Positions 1-12,310 of a stretch of 64,000 nucleotides of DNA are shown in pieces. Source of the stretch: Ariolimax columbianus. Its lineage: Eukaryota > Mollusca > Gastropoda > Stylommatophora > Arionidae. The DNA is taken from the NCBI GenBank assembly GCA_036924085.1, contig JAVGWX010000011.1:32052386-32116385 (forward strand). The letters are read 5' to 3'. The notes under the pieces are model-generated. The model was not told where the DNA came from. It did no database searches and was given only the letters and a program-made list of their open reading frames with translations. The translations under genes were made by a program, and so were the position numbers. Within the stretch, counting starts at the first letter, position 1, and the number at the start of each line of letters is the position of its first letter.

Positions 1-1875
1 CAGGTAGCGACCACAGGCCGATCAGGCTAACCATCGACATGGAAGTAGGCCCACAGGAGACAAAACCGCTCCCACGTTGGAATTACAAACGAGCCGACTG
101 GGACAGATTTGCAATCCTGACCGATGGGCTGTGTGAAACCATCAACACACGAAACAACAAAATGAAGCCCATGGTGGAAAGCCTAAGCAAGGCAATAATG
201 CAAGCCGCCACTGAAACCATCCCAAGAGGAGCTAGGAAAAACTATAAGCCCTATTGGAATGATGAGTTGCAGAAAGCGGAAGATGCAGTAACAAATGCTA
301 GGAACATGGCAGAGCGAGAACAATCTATGGAGGCAAACATCGCCTTCAAAGCCGTCACGGCGAAATACAAATACACCCTAAACCAAACAGCAAGAGAGAG
401 CTGGAAAAACAAAACCAAAAGCCTCAACCTAGACAAAGAAGGGAACAAGCTATGGAAGCTAGTCAGAGCCATGAATGACGAAACCCATTCAAACAAACAA
501 ATTGCCATCAAGCAGGGCGAAAACTTGCTCACTGGAAAAAAAGCCGCAAACGCTTTTGTAGAACACTATGCCAGAGCAAACCACATCGAGGTCCCTGCAG
601 ATAGGCATACCGACAATAGCGAAGAGCAAAAGGGGCAGGACAACATCAATACGGCACCAGAAGAGCATATGATGGGCAAATTAACAATGAGCGAAACGGA
701 AGAGGCCATGAGAACATTAAAGAAAAGGAAATCTCCCGGAAAAGACGGGATAACAAACGAAATGCTGATGGGGCTGGGCCAAACAGCGAAGAGGAAACTG
801 CTATCGGTCCTGAACCAAAGCTGGAAAAGGGGAATTGTATCCCAGGCATGGAAAGACGCAGTACTTGTACCAGTACCAAAAACAGGAAAGGACAAAACAG
901 ATCCAAATGGATACAGTCCTATCAGCCTACTGAGCTGTGTCGGCAAACTGATGGAACGTATGATAAACACCAGACTGATGTGGCATCTTAAAGAAAAACG
1001 AATACTAATTCCACAGCAAGCCGGCTTTAGACAGCACAGATCCACTGAGGACCAGGTCATCCTCATAGCCCAGGAAATAGAAGATGCCTACCAGGCACAG
1101 AAACACACAGTAGCGGTTTGGGTGGACCTGGAAAAGGCATTTGACAAAGTCTGGAAAGACGGACTTAGAGTCAAGCTAAGGAGAAGTGAAGTTTGTGGGA
1201 GAATGTACAAGTGGATCAACCACTACCTCCAAAAAAGAACGGCCAGAGTCCAAGTACAAGGGCAGATGAGCAAAAAGGTGACACTCGAGCAGGGAGTACC
1301 CCAAGTGGAGTACTGTCACCCACACTCTTCTTGGTGTATATAAACGACATTACAGAGAATATACCAAGAAGAGTATAGAATGTCTCAATGTTTGCAGACG
1401 ATCTGGCTATGTGGACCTCTGAAAAGAATTTAACCATAGCAAGAAATCGGATGCAGCAGGCCCTAACATCGCTGGAAGAGTGGGCGAACTCATGGCTGGT
1501 CAAAATAAACGAGGAGAAAACCACATGCACAATATTCTCGCTTTCAATCAAACCCCCAAATACCAAATTAAGTTTAAATGGCAAATTCCTGCAGCCAAAC
1601 GACAACCCAAACTATCTGGGAGTCACATTTGATCGGCGCATGACATGGAAAAGTCAGATCGAGAGAAACCGAATGAGAGCCAGAGAAAGAATGGCAATCA
1701 TGAGGAAACTTGCTGGCACAAGCTGGGGAGCAGACGAAAGCATACTAAAGAAACTGTACACTGGAATAGTGAGACCAGTTCTCGAGTATGGCATTGCGGC
1801 ATGGACAACAGCAGCAAAGGCGAACTTCGATAAATTTAGCAAACTTCAAAACCAAGCCATGAGAGTTAAAACAGG
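1..1875 (+). mobile_element. Family A LINE (I-like, RNase H type), ORF2 fragment, frameshifted
   Basis: This non-LTR retrotransposon fragment enters from the left edge of the window. Its reading frame opens with the last endonuclease motif (SDHRPI) and then follows the linker and reverse transcriptase of the intact minus-strand element at 20,917-24,825, to which it is nearly identical. Visible reverse transcriptase motifs are SPGKDGI, PISLLSC, WVDLEKAFDKVW and LEQGVPQ. The frame breaks at about 1,303, where a G-run is one base short of the intact copy. It resumes in another frame with MFADDLAMW (from 1,388), with a small insertion just before it. Similarity stops at about 1,870-1,875 inside the thumb region, after KLQNQAMR, so the RNase H domain and 3' tail are missing. 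It is a dead copy. The endonuclease/RT relationship is secure; the clade name (I/Nimb-like) is inferred from the RNase H domain of its intact relative. Confidence 0.93.
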
Positions 1876-2197
1876 GCTTCGGTACCTTGTGACGCTGCTA
1901 ATGCACCTTCTCAATTACTTAATGGCGGGACAGTATATTTCTGGTTTCTGCCTGGGGTGAGAAGAAAATTCACAGACTCACCAGCCCGACAATGGCAAAA
2001 TATGGGAAGTACAAAATTTAAAATTTTACAAACGAGCTCGGGTGACTCCTCGGTCATCAAGGTCCACGCCTGGCAGTGGCTGGCCAGGCTGCAATATATG
2101 GAAAATGAACTACTGGAAACAAACATAAACATAGTGAAACGAAAAAACTTAAAAGGAAGCTTGGGCAGAAACAAGATAACAAGCTTTCATTTAATGC
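1876..2197. other. Unassigned joint between two LINE fragments
   Basis: This stretch lies between the broken family A copy and the next LINE fragment. It holds an 83-codon open frame (1,957-2,208) that I do not recognise. It may be the 5' leader or an ORF1 remnant of the element whose endonuclease starts at about 2,198, because the frame runs straight into it, but no gag-like zinc knuckles are visible. Confidence 0.4.
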
Positions 2198-2505
2198 TCT
2201 ACAGTTAAATATTTATGGCCTGACAAATAAGAAGCTTGAGCTTGCCAAGGTTTTGGACATCCACAGGGTTCATGTGGCCCTCCTGCAAGAAACTCTTCAC
2301 AAGGACACTGACCTTAGCTCGACAGGATACACTAGCTAGCCCATTCCACAGACATACAGAAAACCACTATCTGCCACACTGGAACAAAATACACTATATA
2401 CAATATATAGATGACTTCAATGGACACTCGCCTTGTTGGGGTTACACTGGCCATAGCAGTACATGAAAATTTATCGAGGAGTGTAACAGTACCAGCTGGA
2501 GCATG
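2198..2505 (+). mobile_element. LINE endonuclease fragment, internally deleted
   Basis: The frame beginning near 2,198 reads LQLNIYGLTNKKLELAKVL and then LLQETLH, the start of an APE-type endonuclease of a non-LTR element (the N-rich first motif followed by QET). Shortly after, another frame gives DDFNGHSPCWGY, the GDFNxHSPxWGY catalytic motif, followed by a stop and FIEECN. In an intact endonuclease these motifs are about 80-100 residues apart; here they are closer, so part is deleted and the frame has shifted. It is a different family from the copy just upstream (compare LQWNAEGV of family A). Confidence 0.7.
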
Positions 2506-2917
2506 AGCGTTTAGGGCGGGGGTGATGGGGTCGGCGACTCAGAGAACAAAGGTACCTGAATATGTGCCAAGGTCACTCACCGTCTCGACACTAAGTCGCC
2601 AAAGGAAAACAAGGGGCTGGTGGGTTGGTTGAGGGATAGAATGTGTCTAGGGGCTACGAGGTGACCACTCTGGCCTTCCAAATTGGGTGTTGGAGGGTTA
2701 GTGACAGACAGAGACCAGCAGGGCTTGCTGCGACATTTTCTGTGACAGGAATTCAGAGTTATTCGTGCCAATAACAAACAAATGGAGGTAGATCCAAACT
2801 AGAGAATGGCTGAGTCAAACATCCCACAGAGAACCATTAGACAGTTCTGATACTGCTTGAGACTATATAAGACTAGACAAAGTTTAACTCAAGGGTTGGT
2901 CATGGATAGACAGAGAG

Positions 2918-2918
<1 letters not shown>
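2506..2918. other. No recognisable feature
   Basis: I see no coding, RNA or repeat structure here that I can support. Confidence 0.5.
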
Positions 2919-2972
<54 letters not shown>

Positions 2973-2986
2973 AGAGAGAGAGAGAA
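2919..2986. repeat. (GA)n microsatellite
   Basis: A run of GATA/GA units grades into nearly pure GA dinucleotides, with a short G interruption near 2,970. Confidence 0.95.
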
Positions 2987-4600
2987 AGAACAGACGACAG
3001 AAACAAACAAATCCAAAACCAGAAAAACGATGAAGTTTTGGACGGCAGAAGACAGAAGTGGTGTGTTGGGGAGGAGCTTGTTCCAGATCAAAATTCTAAG
3101 TCAAACACATGTGAAAATGGTGGTCGAGGGATTGGATCGGGCCGATTTTTAGCCCATGCTGAGAGACCTCATGCAAAGTTGCATATGGAGAGACGTGTCA
3201 GGAACTATAAAAAAGACTTTGAGGACAGACAAATGAACAGAAATAAATAAATGTAGGTTTTGTGTATCTTGAAAAGTTAGGAACAAATGACAGGTTACGC
3301 AATACAACCGATACAAACGCACGGCGATGCTCAGACCTTGAGGTGAAACGTAACAGCATTAAACAGCTTAGCCAAAATATTCAGGAAGCGGGTGTTCCAA
3401 CTGATCACGGACGACCTCAGTTGGGAGTCGCCACGGTCGGGCCAAGTTTACCAGTAACTTGAGGTCGAGCCTGGTAGGAGATTAGTTGTAGTAGACGAAG
3501 AAATAAAGTTAGTGGAGACAGCTTTAGACTTTAAGTTAGGTGTTCCTCTTCAGGTGAAGACACCTATTCACGAATGGAAGGATTAAGTCCCCGCGACGGA
3601 GAGCGATTGGGCCGATGATAAAGCAAACGAAGAAATTGTCATTATAGGAGTGAAGGAAGAGAGTAGAGGACGGGAAAAACGACCACATAGAGAGATAAGC
3701 GACTCGATGAAGGGGTTAAAAAAGACCCCGAGTAAATTGAGGAGATACAAGGCGGTAGGTCGTCACGATAGCAAGATACGCCAACGGTCTAGGGCAGACA
3801 AGACAACTGTTACACCAGTTGCGATGGTCGTTTTACAGGATCAAACCGCCCAGCAGTTAGAGACATCTAACGGAGCACAGAGGCCGCCTGAAGTAGGCAT
3901 TACTGCTAAGAAGGAACAAATGATGTTGGCGTTTCTCAGTATCATGGAAATAATGTTCGTTTAAAATAGGAGTTGGGATGAATCGGCTAACATATACATT
4001 TGCATAAATTCGTTTTATGTACCGTTATCCTTGTATAGGGGACATTTAGAATAATTAAGTAAGAATTGAGGGATGACCAGAGGTTAAAAATTCCTTCGAA
4101 ATCGTTGTCTGAAGCACACGCCAGACGATGAACGACCCACGTATCCCATCGCAGCCAGTCGGAGGCTAGACGGAGCGAGATCAAAGGGAAATTTTCGAAC
4201 AGCGGGTTTGGACAGGCGATTCAGGGTCGCTCGACCATAGATAATTTTAACGGCGACCAAGGTTAACATGCGAATGTGACCTTTCGGTCCAGGGCAGACT
4301 AGTTGCCGTTGATGTAGGGATTGTGGGGAAACCGCGTTTAATCAGTTAGGTTCAACACTCAGTCGTAGTTCCCTTTGACAAATTCGCGAACAGTTCCTGC
4401 GAGACCAGGGGTCACTATGATATTTTTGGAATTCAAAAGTCAACCGTTTCTGTTCATTGCTTTAGAAGGCAAGTGACTTCTAGACCACAGCGACCCTATA
4501 AGACTCTGCAGGGTCTGTAGACAACCAGTGTTACATTCTAGTCGTGTATTTTGGCCCAAAAGGGACCAGCAGACGATTGGATGTTCATGCCACTCGAAGT
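2987..4600. other. No recognisable feature
   Basis: Several short open frames occur (for example a 104-codon frame at 3,650-3,964, rich in Lys and Arg). I find no domain, repeat family member or splice-bounded exon that I can name. It could be a decayed transposon. Confidence 0.45.
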
Positions 4601-4725
4601 CACCCCCGCTCAGTCTTGCTGGCGTTGTAGGGGTCTAGGCTGATGGATCTGGGCTTGTCATTGGTCAGCTCTGTCCTTATCAGAGGGCCAGTACTGATCA
4701 GGGATGATGATTTCACAAGTTCTGC

Positions 4726-5025
4726 CCAGCTGCATACCACTCCGTCTGTCTCCACCCGGCTGCATACCACTCCGTCTGCCTCCACCCAGCTGCATACCAC
4801 TCCGTCTGCCTTCACCCAGCTGCATACCACTCCGTCTGCCTCCATCCAGGTGCATACCACTCCGTCTGCCTCCACCCAGCTGCATACCACTCCGTCTGCC
4901 TCCACCCAGCTGCATACCACTCCGTCCGCCTCTGCCCGGCTGCATACCACTCCGTCTGCCTCCACCCGGCTGCATACCACTCCGCCTGTCTCCACTCCGT
5001 CTGCTTCCACTCCGTCCGCCTCCAC
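4726..5025. repeat. 30-bp minisatellite, about 10 copies
   Basis: The unit is close to CTGCATACCACTCCGTCTGC plus CTCCACCCAG, repeated head to tail with a few substitutions (GTCTGTC, TTCACC, TCCATCC) and a degenerate 3' end of CTCCACTCCGTC units. Because 30 is a multiple of three, several frames on both strands stay open and give decapeptide repeats such as QLHTTPSAST. These are repeat artefacts rather than a gene. Confidence 0.95.
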
Positions 5026-5559
5026 TCTGCGTTGTTTACTTGGAAATTCGTTGCTCCTTGAGATGCGTTTTATTAATGTTGCTGGATCATTTTCATGGAT
5101 TTAATAGATTTCCATCATGATAGAGAAAATGCTTGTAATGTTAACGACAAGACGATAGTTGACTAGGTCTCAGTGGCCTACAGCAATCAATGACGTATAT
5201 CACACAAAAACCGGCTTGAATGGATAGCGCATAACGTTGAGCAGGAAGAAATGTAACATACGAAATAAATATCACACTGAATAATAAAGACAGTTGAGGA
5301 ATCCAACGCTCAAATAAATTTATAAAATTGATATTTATTGACGTTATGACATAAGATATTGTGCGAATCCGTTTGAGAGTTGAAAACATAATGAAAGAAC
5401 GATATTGACTTCAATGACTGAGTGGCTGTTATTAATACCATTAGGGAAAATATGTATTTGATTTCATAGAAGTGAATATGAAAAACAATGAAAAAATATG
5501 GTATTCAAAATTTATCCAAATATGATCCACCATTGGCAGCCCGCCATAGATAATAACAA
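5026..5559. other. AT-rich spacer without recognisable genes
   Basis: AT-rich sequence between the 30-bp minisatellite and the 3' end of the next LINE. I see no exon, RNA gene or repeat that I can support. Confidence 0.5.
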
Positions 5560-8500
5560 CTAGCTACAACTACTAGCTACAACAACTAGCTACACCCGCG
5601 TTGACTGCGCTTCTCCAGTCAGATCTGTTTTGCGCAAGGCATTTCCAGGTGGTGATATCTTTATGGCAACTTTTCAGTGAGTCCTTCAGACTGTCATTAA
5701 TACATTTCTTTGGGCGCCCTTTCTCGTGCCATCCCTCTTTCAGCTCACCGTAGAGGAGCTTCTTTGGAAGCCGTTCGTCTGACATACGGACGAGGTGTCT
5801 GGCCCATCCTAGTTGTGCTTTTTCTAGCAGTGCATAGATGCTGAGCATGTCAGCCTTCGAGAGAACCTCGATGTCAGTGATACGATCTTGCCATCGAATG
5901 TGGAATATTCGCCTCAGGCAACCTTGCTATTCTGCTTGCCACCTCATCACGGAGGCTGACAGATTTCAACACCGTACTGCGTGAATTTATCTACAGCATT
6001 GAACGTCTGCTCGCTCATTGTAGTCTTTGGTTTTTGTGTGTGGCATGGCTGGTGCTGGTTGGTACATGACCTTAGTATTTATGATCAGACCAAAATTATC
6101 GCATGCGACAGAGAACCGGCCCATTCCCGCCTGCATGTTCAGTTCTGAGCTACTGTATTACTAGAGCGCAGTCGTCAGCAAACACAAGTTCTCTGATTAT
6201 GTCGCCAGGCACTTTGGTTTTGGCCTTCCTTCTTCAGGGATTGAGTAGCTTGCCATCCGTGATGTACTTTATGGGTATGCCAAGCGATCTGAAAGTGTCT
6301 GTCATCGTGAACGAGAACAGCATGCTGAACAGGCTCGGGGCGAGTACACATCCTTGTTTTACTCCGTTTGTTACTAAAAATGTTTTAGTGGTTTCTCCAC
6401 TGACCATTACACTAGCACACATACCGTCGTGTAGCTGCTTCACCATAGTTATGAACTTGTTGGGGCAGCCAAACTTCAACATAATCATCCATAGTCCTCA
6501 TCTATTGACTGTATGAAATATCTTTTGTCAAATCAATACATGTGGTGTATATGGTCTGATTTTGTTTCCGACACTTCTCTTGTAATTGGCAAGCGGCGAA
6601 GATCAAGTCCACTGTTCCTCTTCCGGCTCTGAATCCACATTGGCTTTCTGGGAGGTGGTGGCTTTCTGTGAGGTGGTGGCTTTCTGGGAGGTGGTGGCTT
6701 TCTGGGAGGTGGTGGCTTTGTTGAATGTGTTTGTTGAGCCGGTTGAGCAACACGCACGCTATGGTCTTGCCTGCTACGGAGAATAGCGATATTCCAGGAT
6801 GAGTGTCGCATTCCTGCCGGTTGCATTTTCTCTTGTTGATGTGAACCTTTGAGGCGTCCTCAGATTCTGCGAAATTATTTCTTCCTCCCACATGTTGCAG
6901 AAGGGTTCAGTATTGTTCTGGTGAGGGATGGGCAAGCTGTCGTGTATACTTCTGTTGGTATTGCATCAGCTTCTGGGGCGTTTCCTATAGATAGTGCACA
7001 GATTGCCCTGTCGACTTCCTTCTCAGTGATGAGTTCATCCAGCGCCAGATTCAGTTCTACTTGCGGTATTCGATCTGTGGTCACCTCATTTATGGACGAT
7101 GGGTGGTTTAGTATTTTACAGAAGCAGTCCGCCCATCTGTCTATGATCTGAGCCTTATCTGTTAGCAGAGCCTCATCCGCATTTCGAACTGAGGAGTTAT
7201 AACAGAGATATGGGGGCCGTAGAGAGCTTTAAGCGACTTGTAAAACCGTTTGGTATCATTACGCTAGGCAAGTATATCGATTTCGTCAGCTCTTTTACTG
7301 AGCCGGGAGTTTTGTATTTCTTTAAGCCTAGTCTGAACAGCTTTGCGAGCACTATTGAAGGCCACTTTTGCGGATAGAGATGGTGTGTCCCTTTGGTGTT
7401 CTCTGTGCGCTTCATGTTTTGCACCGAGAAGGCCTTGTATTTATAGATCAAATCCATCAAACGTTCTTATGTTTGTGCGTTAGTGGGCTCATGTGTTTAA
7501 CTGCTGTGTTGTAGAGGGTGCTTCTCAATGATGCTCAGTTCTGTTTGATGTCGTCCTTTATAAACCGAAGCTCAGATAGTCTGCCCTTAAGTTCTTCATG
7601 GAAGCCGCTTCTCTTGGGTTCACATTTCACCTGAGCAACATTTAGCCTCCTCTGTGGTTTCTTTCCCTGGGGGGCGCATCATGGGCTGGATCTTGAAGTT
7701 TAGATAGATAGATAGAATGACAAGTCGATGGTCGGTCCAGCATTATATACCACGCATGCTCTTCGCTATCCCTACGTCTGATGATAATGTAGTCAATGAT
7801 GTGCCAGAGGCGAACTTTGCGTGCATCCACGTGGTTATATTTCGAACAGGAAGTTGGAAAGCTTTGTATGCAATGAGTAGTTCCTATACGGCACATGTCT
7901 TCGAGAGGAGCAGTCCGTTACTATTGCATTTTGCGATACCATGTTTACCAAAGGCCCCCTCCCGCGCCGTATGGCATGTGCCGACCCTAGCATTAAAATC
8001 ACTGAGGATGATCAATTTGTCAGATTTTGAGATTGTAGCGATGAGCGCCTTAAGGTCCTAATAGAACTTATTTGGCCTCGTCGCGGTTTGTCATTGTTGC
8101 TGCGCATGCACTGATAAGTGTGGCATGGCGCCCTTCTATTAGAGGGAGACGCAGTGTAATGAGACGGTCATTGATTTTCTTGGGCATGCTTGTGAGCTTG
8201 TCGACCATGTTGGTCTTGATGGCAAAGCCAACTCCAGCTTCACTCCAGCGCCTTTATCTGTGACTGCCCTTTCTCTGTCAGTGGTGTGTCGCTCAGGGCG
8301 GTTTTTACAGATGTATCTAGCCAATTCCCCGGAGATCAGTGCTGTCCGTCGTTCGGGTCTGCTCGCTTTGGCGCTGTCTTGTAGCGTGCGGACATTCCAT
8401 GTTGCAAGCGATAATGGGTAGTTTACGTGATCGTTTTCTGTCCATTCCGCCGCTGTAGTTTGGAAATTCTGCCAGCCACGATTTGCTGGTTAGGTTGTGA

Positions 8501-8570
8501 TCTATAGGGTGGTGTCGTGAGTTACACAATTTGTTTATAGTGAGAAAGATGTGCGGATACAACGTGTTCT
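5560..8570 (-). mobile_element. Family B LINE, nearly whole-length relic (endonuclease to 3' end)
   Basis: Read on the minus strand. At about 8,420 the frame gives LATWNVRTLQDSAK, the first endonuclease motif. A later stretch (about 7,840-7,700) matches the endonuclease end containing HIIDYIIIRRRD. The reverse transcriptase follows: DEVITEEEVDRAI-like sequence near 7,050, SQCGFRAGRGTVD near 6,640, NGVKQGCVLAPSLFS near 6,350 and FADDCAL near 6,170. The C-terminal part is at 5,573-5,848 (DERLPKKLLYGEL, GRPKK). Stops and shifts occur throughout. Compared with the copy at 15,262-17,484, about 180 bp is missing at about 5,924 and the final Cys/His finger is gone. The tail region is a short TAGCTACAAC-type repeat. 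The family resembles RTE/jockey-like elements that carry a WNVRT endonuclease; the exact clade is uncertain. Confidence 0.88.
6647..6722. repeat. 18-bp tandem expansion inside the LINE reverse transcriptase
   Basis: The unit GGCTTTCTGGGAGGTGGT occurs four times; the related LINE at 16,735-16,755 has it once. On the minus strand it encodes the hexapeptide PESHHL just before the SQCGFRAGRG motif. The expansion keeps the reading frame. Confidence 0.92.
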
Positions 8571-9974
8571 AAAAGCAGGACTTTGTCAAGACTTCCAGTG
8601 AAGGGTTCTGATGCAGGTAGTAGGGTGTCAGCGTATGCCTAAATGTTCTCGGTTGCCCTTCCCTTCCCTGTTATCGCTGGGGTGGGGCGTTGAGGTATTT
8701 GTTTTCTTGTGTATTTGTTTCTGTTTTCTTCTTCCACCGCTTTCCACTGGTCTTGTGAATTAATTGTTTGCCTGTGAGTTCCGATGCTGCCTTGGTTAAA
8801 TGTATTTTCAGCTTCCGCAACCCATGTAGATCTGAGTTTGAAGGGATGTATTCAGCTGATCGAAGCGTGATGAGATCTGCTCCGGAGTACTGTCGAGATA
8901 CCCGGGTCTTGATGATCTCCGTTTCATTGTTCATGCTTCGCTATCTGGGTCACGCTAAAAATACGCTGTTATATGCTTCGGTGCATCACTTTGTTCAGAT
9001 TAGCATTTTTAATTCACATGTTGGCACATTTATATCCAGGAATCACGTTAGTAGTCCGAGAGTTGTCAAAGAAAACACAAACAAAACACCGTTTCTTCGA
9101 GAAGGAAATCGACTGCTGCCATGGCCGGCGCCATATCGTATACATATATATATATATATATCTGAACCTCCATTCTTCTGTAGATGTCAGATGTTTCAAG
9201 CGCTCTGACCACCAAAAAACAAAACAAAAACAGGATACACGCCTCGGTACAGGTCGACAGTTTTACGGTTGTACGCTAAATAGTACATGCGCCTACACAA
9301 AAACAAGCAAATGATTCAGTGATAAGGGAACGACAAATACGTGAGCCTGTTCTGCTTGCGAACATGACACAATATACTGAACAGCTACTGACACAGATTA
9401 AATGTTGCTCCATCATCCACGTGTACAAGCAGCACAGAGAACTGTACATACCATACAAGGCTGTTCTATGGTTACGCAATTGTGTACTTAGCACTTGCTC
9501 AAGGAGTCGAACCTCCACACAAAGCTGGGAGGCTTGAAGAACTCGCCATGACCACAACACACTCTATCCAAAGAACTGGGCGTCACGTGTAGACGCAAAA
9601 AATACAAAACATGCCGAAAAAGCAGAAGAAGAAAGAGGGGAGGTAGGAGAAGCAGAAAAAGGAGAAAAGACGAAGAACGAAAAAAAGAGAATTAAAATTA
9701 CTTGTTATCGACTCTAAAGATAAAGAACAAGAATTAGTTAATTATTCATAAAAGCTGATGTACATAATATAGTTAATTTCATACTGTATTGACGAGCATA
9801 AATTCCCCCCCCCATACCCCCCCACCCCCAAATGTCAGAATGGCAGCACAAAAACGTAGCATCCCACAAAGCCTCCAACTGATTTTACGGGTTTACATTG
9901 ACAGCGCATGGTTGGAAGTGTGGAGACAATGATCCAGTTTATATTTTGGTAAGTAAAGATCTGGTTTGCACGTC
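8571..9974. other. Largely unrecognised stretch with an (AT)n run
   Basis: Immediately upstream of the family B LINE there is an 87-codon minus-strand frame (8,671-8,934) that might be element 5' sequence, but I cannot confirm it. A (TA)n run lies at about 9,139-9,162. At 9,800-9,832 there are C-rich runs. No gene is evident. Confidence 0.45.
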
Positions 9975-10258
9975 ATGAATCAAAATGGAGATAGATGTTA
10001 CAAAGATCTTCAGACTCCGAAAGAGACATTGCAGTCAAGCCCCACCTCTACAGAATGGTCCTTAAAGCCACCGCCACATGTGGATGAGGAGCACACAAAC
10101 AAACACAAGAGCAAATCCTGCAGGACTGCCCCATTTATGCAGACCAAAGAAAGCCAGAGGGGGCGAGTGTGCTCGAAAAGCTGTGGGTGTACCGGAGCAG
10201 TCTCCTTCGTGAATCTCACCGGACTAGAAGCATTGCATCAGTTGATCGAAGAAGAAGA
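9975..10258 (+). mobile_element. Family C LINE, 3'-terminal fragment
   Basis: In shifting frames this stretch aligns with the C-terminal end of the minus-strand LINE at 36,797-37,168: a piece resembling TKILRLGTGHCRLKAHLHRM, then the Cys/His-rich terminal segment, then the end that reads SVDR in intact copies (GCATCAGTTGATCGAAG). It ends in GAAGAAGAAGAAGG, the (GAA)n tail of this family. Only about the last 95 codons remain, so it is a 5'-truncated, decayed insertion. Confidence 0.75.
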
Positions 10259-10718
10259 AGGTGTTTGGCTCATATTTTATGACCAAACCACGCTAGGAGA
10301 GGTAACAAAGAATTGCATGATATCGAAATATGTAGGATAAAATCAGTGAACATAGCAGGAAGTCTGGATTCCCAAACGATGTCACAATTTAAGGAACACG
10401 ACAGCGCAGGTTCTTAAAGCATCCTTTCTGCTTCTACTTTTCTTGTCATGCAAACTGGCAAATAGAACTATGTGGATCTCAACAAGAACTTGACCATGGA
10501 GCTCTGTTAGGTGTCAGTGTTGAATGTTTGTATTCTCACCGTCATAGCGATAACATGCCAGTAGTCGTCTATCTTTAAGCCTTGTGCCACTTTTCCACAC
10601 AACGTTTGTTTGTTATTTAAGAGTGCTCACACACTTGCACATTCTTACCGAATATTAAACAAATGTTTGTCACTTCATTATATTGTGTTTAAAAAGCTAT
10701 ATATATGTATATACACGA
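10259..10718. other. No recognisable feature
   Basis: Spacer between two plus-strand LINE fragments. A short ATATAT/ATACA stretch near 10,700 marks the start of the next element. Confidence 0.5.
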
Positions 10719-12310
10719 ACTTTATGGTCCAGGATAAAAGTGGCAAGTGCCTTATTGAGGACAAAAACGTACTGGTACAATGGACAGAATACTGTTCCGA
10801 GTTATACAACTATGAGGAACGGTTCTAACCTGCGAAAACAATCTCTCCAACACCAACAACTATAGAGGATAACCAACTGACAACGAAGGAGGAGTTAGCT
10901 GCAGCGGTAAAGACATTGAGAAGAGGAAAGGCGGCCGGCATGGACAATATACCAGCAGAGCTCTTACAAGCAGGTGGGGAAGTAGTGGTGGAAGGCCTGA
11001 CACACATCTGCAACAAAATATGGACGACACAAAACCGGCCAGACTTATGGAGAAAATCGATGTTTACACCGGAGTCTGGAAACCTAAAGTCTAGAAATCT
11101 AAGGCTGTGCCAAAATTATAAAACAATAAGCCTTATCAGCCATCCTAGCAAGGTAAGTGCTTAGATTAATCCTGGACCGATTGAAACCTCAAGCGGAGAA
11201 CAACATTGCCGAGGAGCAGGCAGGTAAGAAGCACTACAGAACATATATTTATTTAAAACTGCTAAGCGAGAAATATCTAGAACAGCAGCACAAACTGTAT
11301 CATGTGTTTGTTGATTTCAAGAAGGCCTTTGATAGGATATCACATAAAGCGCTATGGGCGACCATGAAGATGTATAAAAATCAAAGGAAATATTATAAAG
11401 GTCCTTGAACACCTGTATGACAAGGCGTCCAGCGCAGTTCTTGTGAATGGGAGGCGCGTGGAGTGGTTTCGCACATCAGTCGGTGTGAGACAGGGCTGTA
11501 GACTTTTCCCAACTCTATTCAACATATTTCTTGAGGGAATTATGAGTGAGGCACTTGGATGTCACGTTGGTACTGTCAAGATAGGGGGCCGAACGATTAC
11601 CAAACTTTGTTTTGCAGATGACATCAACGGGTTGGCGGATTCAGATGCAGAACTCCAGGAATGGATCAGAAGGCTCGATGAAACAGCTCTTGACTTTGGT
11701 ATGGAGATAAACGCTGGAAAGACAAAATAAATGACCAACAACGTCGAGGGCTTTAACAGTGAAAGCTAATGGCCAGGAACTCGAAGTGGTCGACCGTTTT
11801 AAATATCTGGATTCGATTGTCAGTGATGAAGGATAGAAAATGTGAGGTGTTGGCCAGAATAGCACATACAATAGCGGCGCTTGCACGGCTTAACAAATTT
11901 TGGCAAGATAAACGGTTAGCACTGTGCACGAAAATCAGATTAATGCGTACAATGGTCATGTCAATATTCCTCTACGCTTGTGAGACATGGACAATTACAG
12001 CTGACCTCCAGCGGATGATACAGGTCTTGGAGATGAGATGTTTCCGAAGACTTCTAAACTCGATTGGTACGGTCACATATCGAGATCAAATGGTCTTGAA
12101 AATACGATCCTGCATGGTAAGGTGCAAGGCAGACGACGAAGAGGCCGTCCTAAAAAGAGGTGGAAGAACAACATAAAATAATGGACCAATCTCCGACCAG
12201 AAGAGGGACGGCAGAGGCCGCTGACAGAGAAGGATGGCGTGGAGTTGTGAGGATGTCTTTATGTGTGTCCCAACGATCTCACAGGTTAAGGGATGACGTG
12301 ACCTGAAGGC
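10719..12310 (+). mobile_element. Family G LINE, 5'-truncated reverse transcriptase relic
   Basis: The element starts within the linker upstream of the reverse transcriptase (VQDKSGKCL, then WTEYCSELY). It continues through GKAAGMDNIPAELLQAGGE, FVDFKKAFDRISH (11,300-11,340), GVRQGC (11,480) and FADDINGLADSDAEL (about 11,620), then RFKYL-type sequence, LYACETWTITADLQ (11,970) and the terminal WYGHISRSNGL and RRRRGRPKKRW pieces. The endonuclease is absent. There are frameshifts at about 11,160, 11,405, 11,730 and 12,060; the last is an internal deletion, because RRLLN runs directly into the later segment. The closest relative in the window is the plus-strand copy at 48,600-50,512. An RTE-like affiliation is likely but not proven. 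Confidence 0.88.

Noticed and set aside
3650..3964. 104-codon Lys/Arg-rich plus frame
   Set aside because: No domain, splice signals or homologous copy in the window; the length is within chance expectation.
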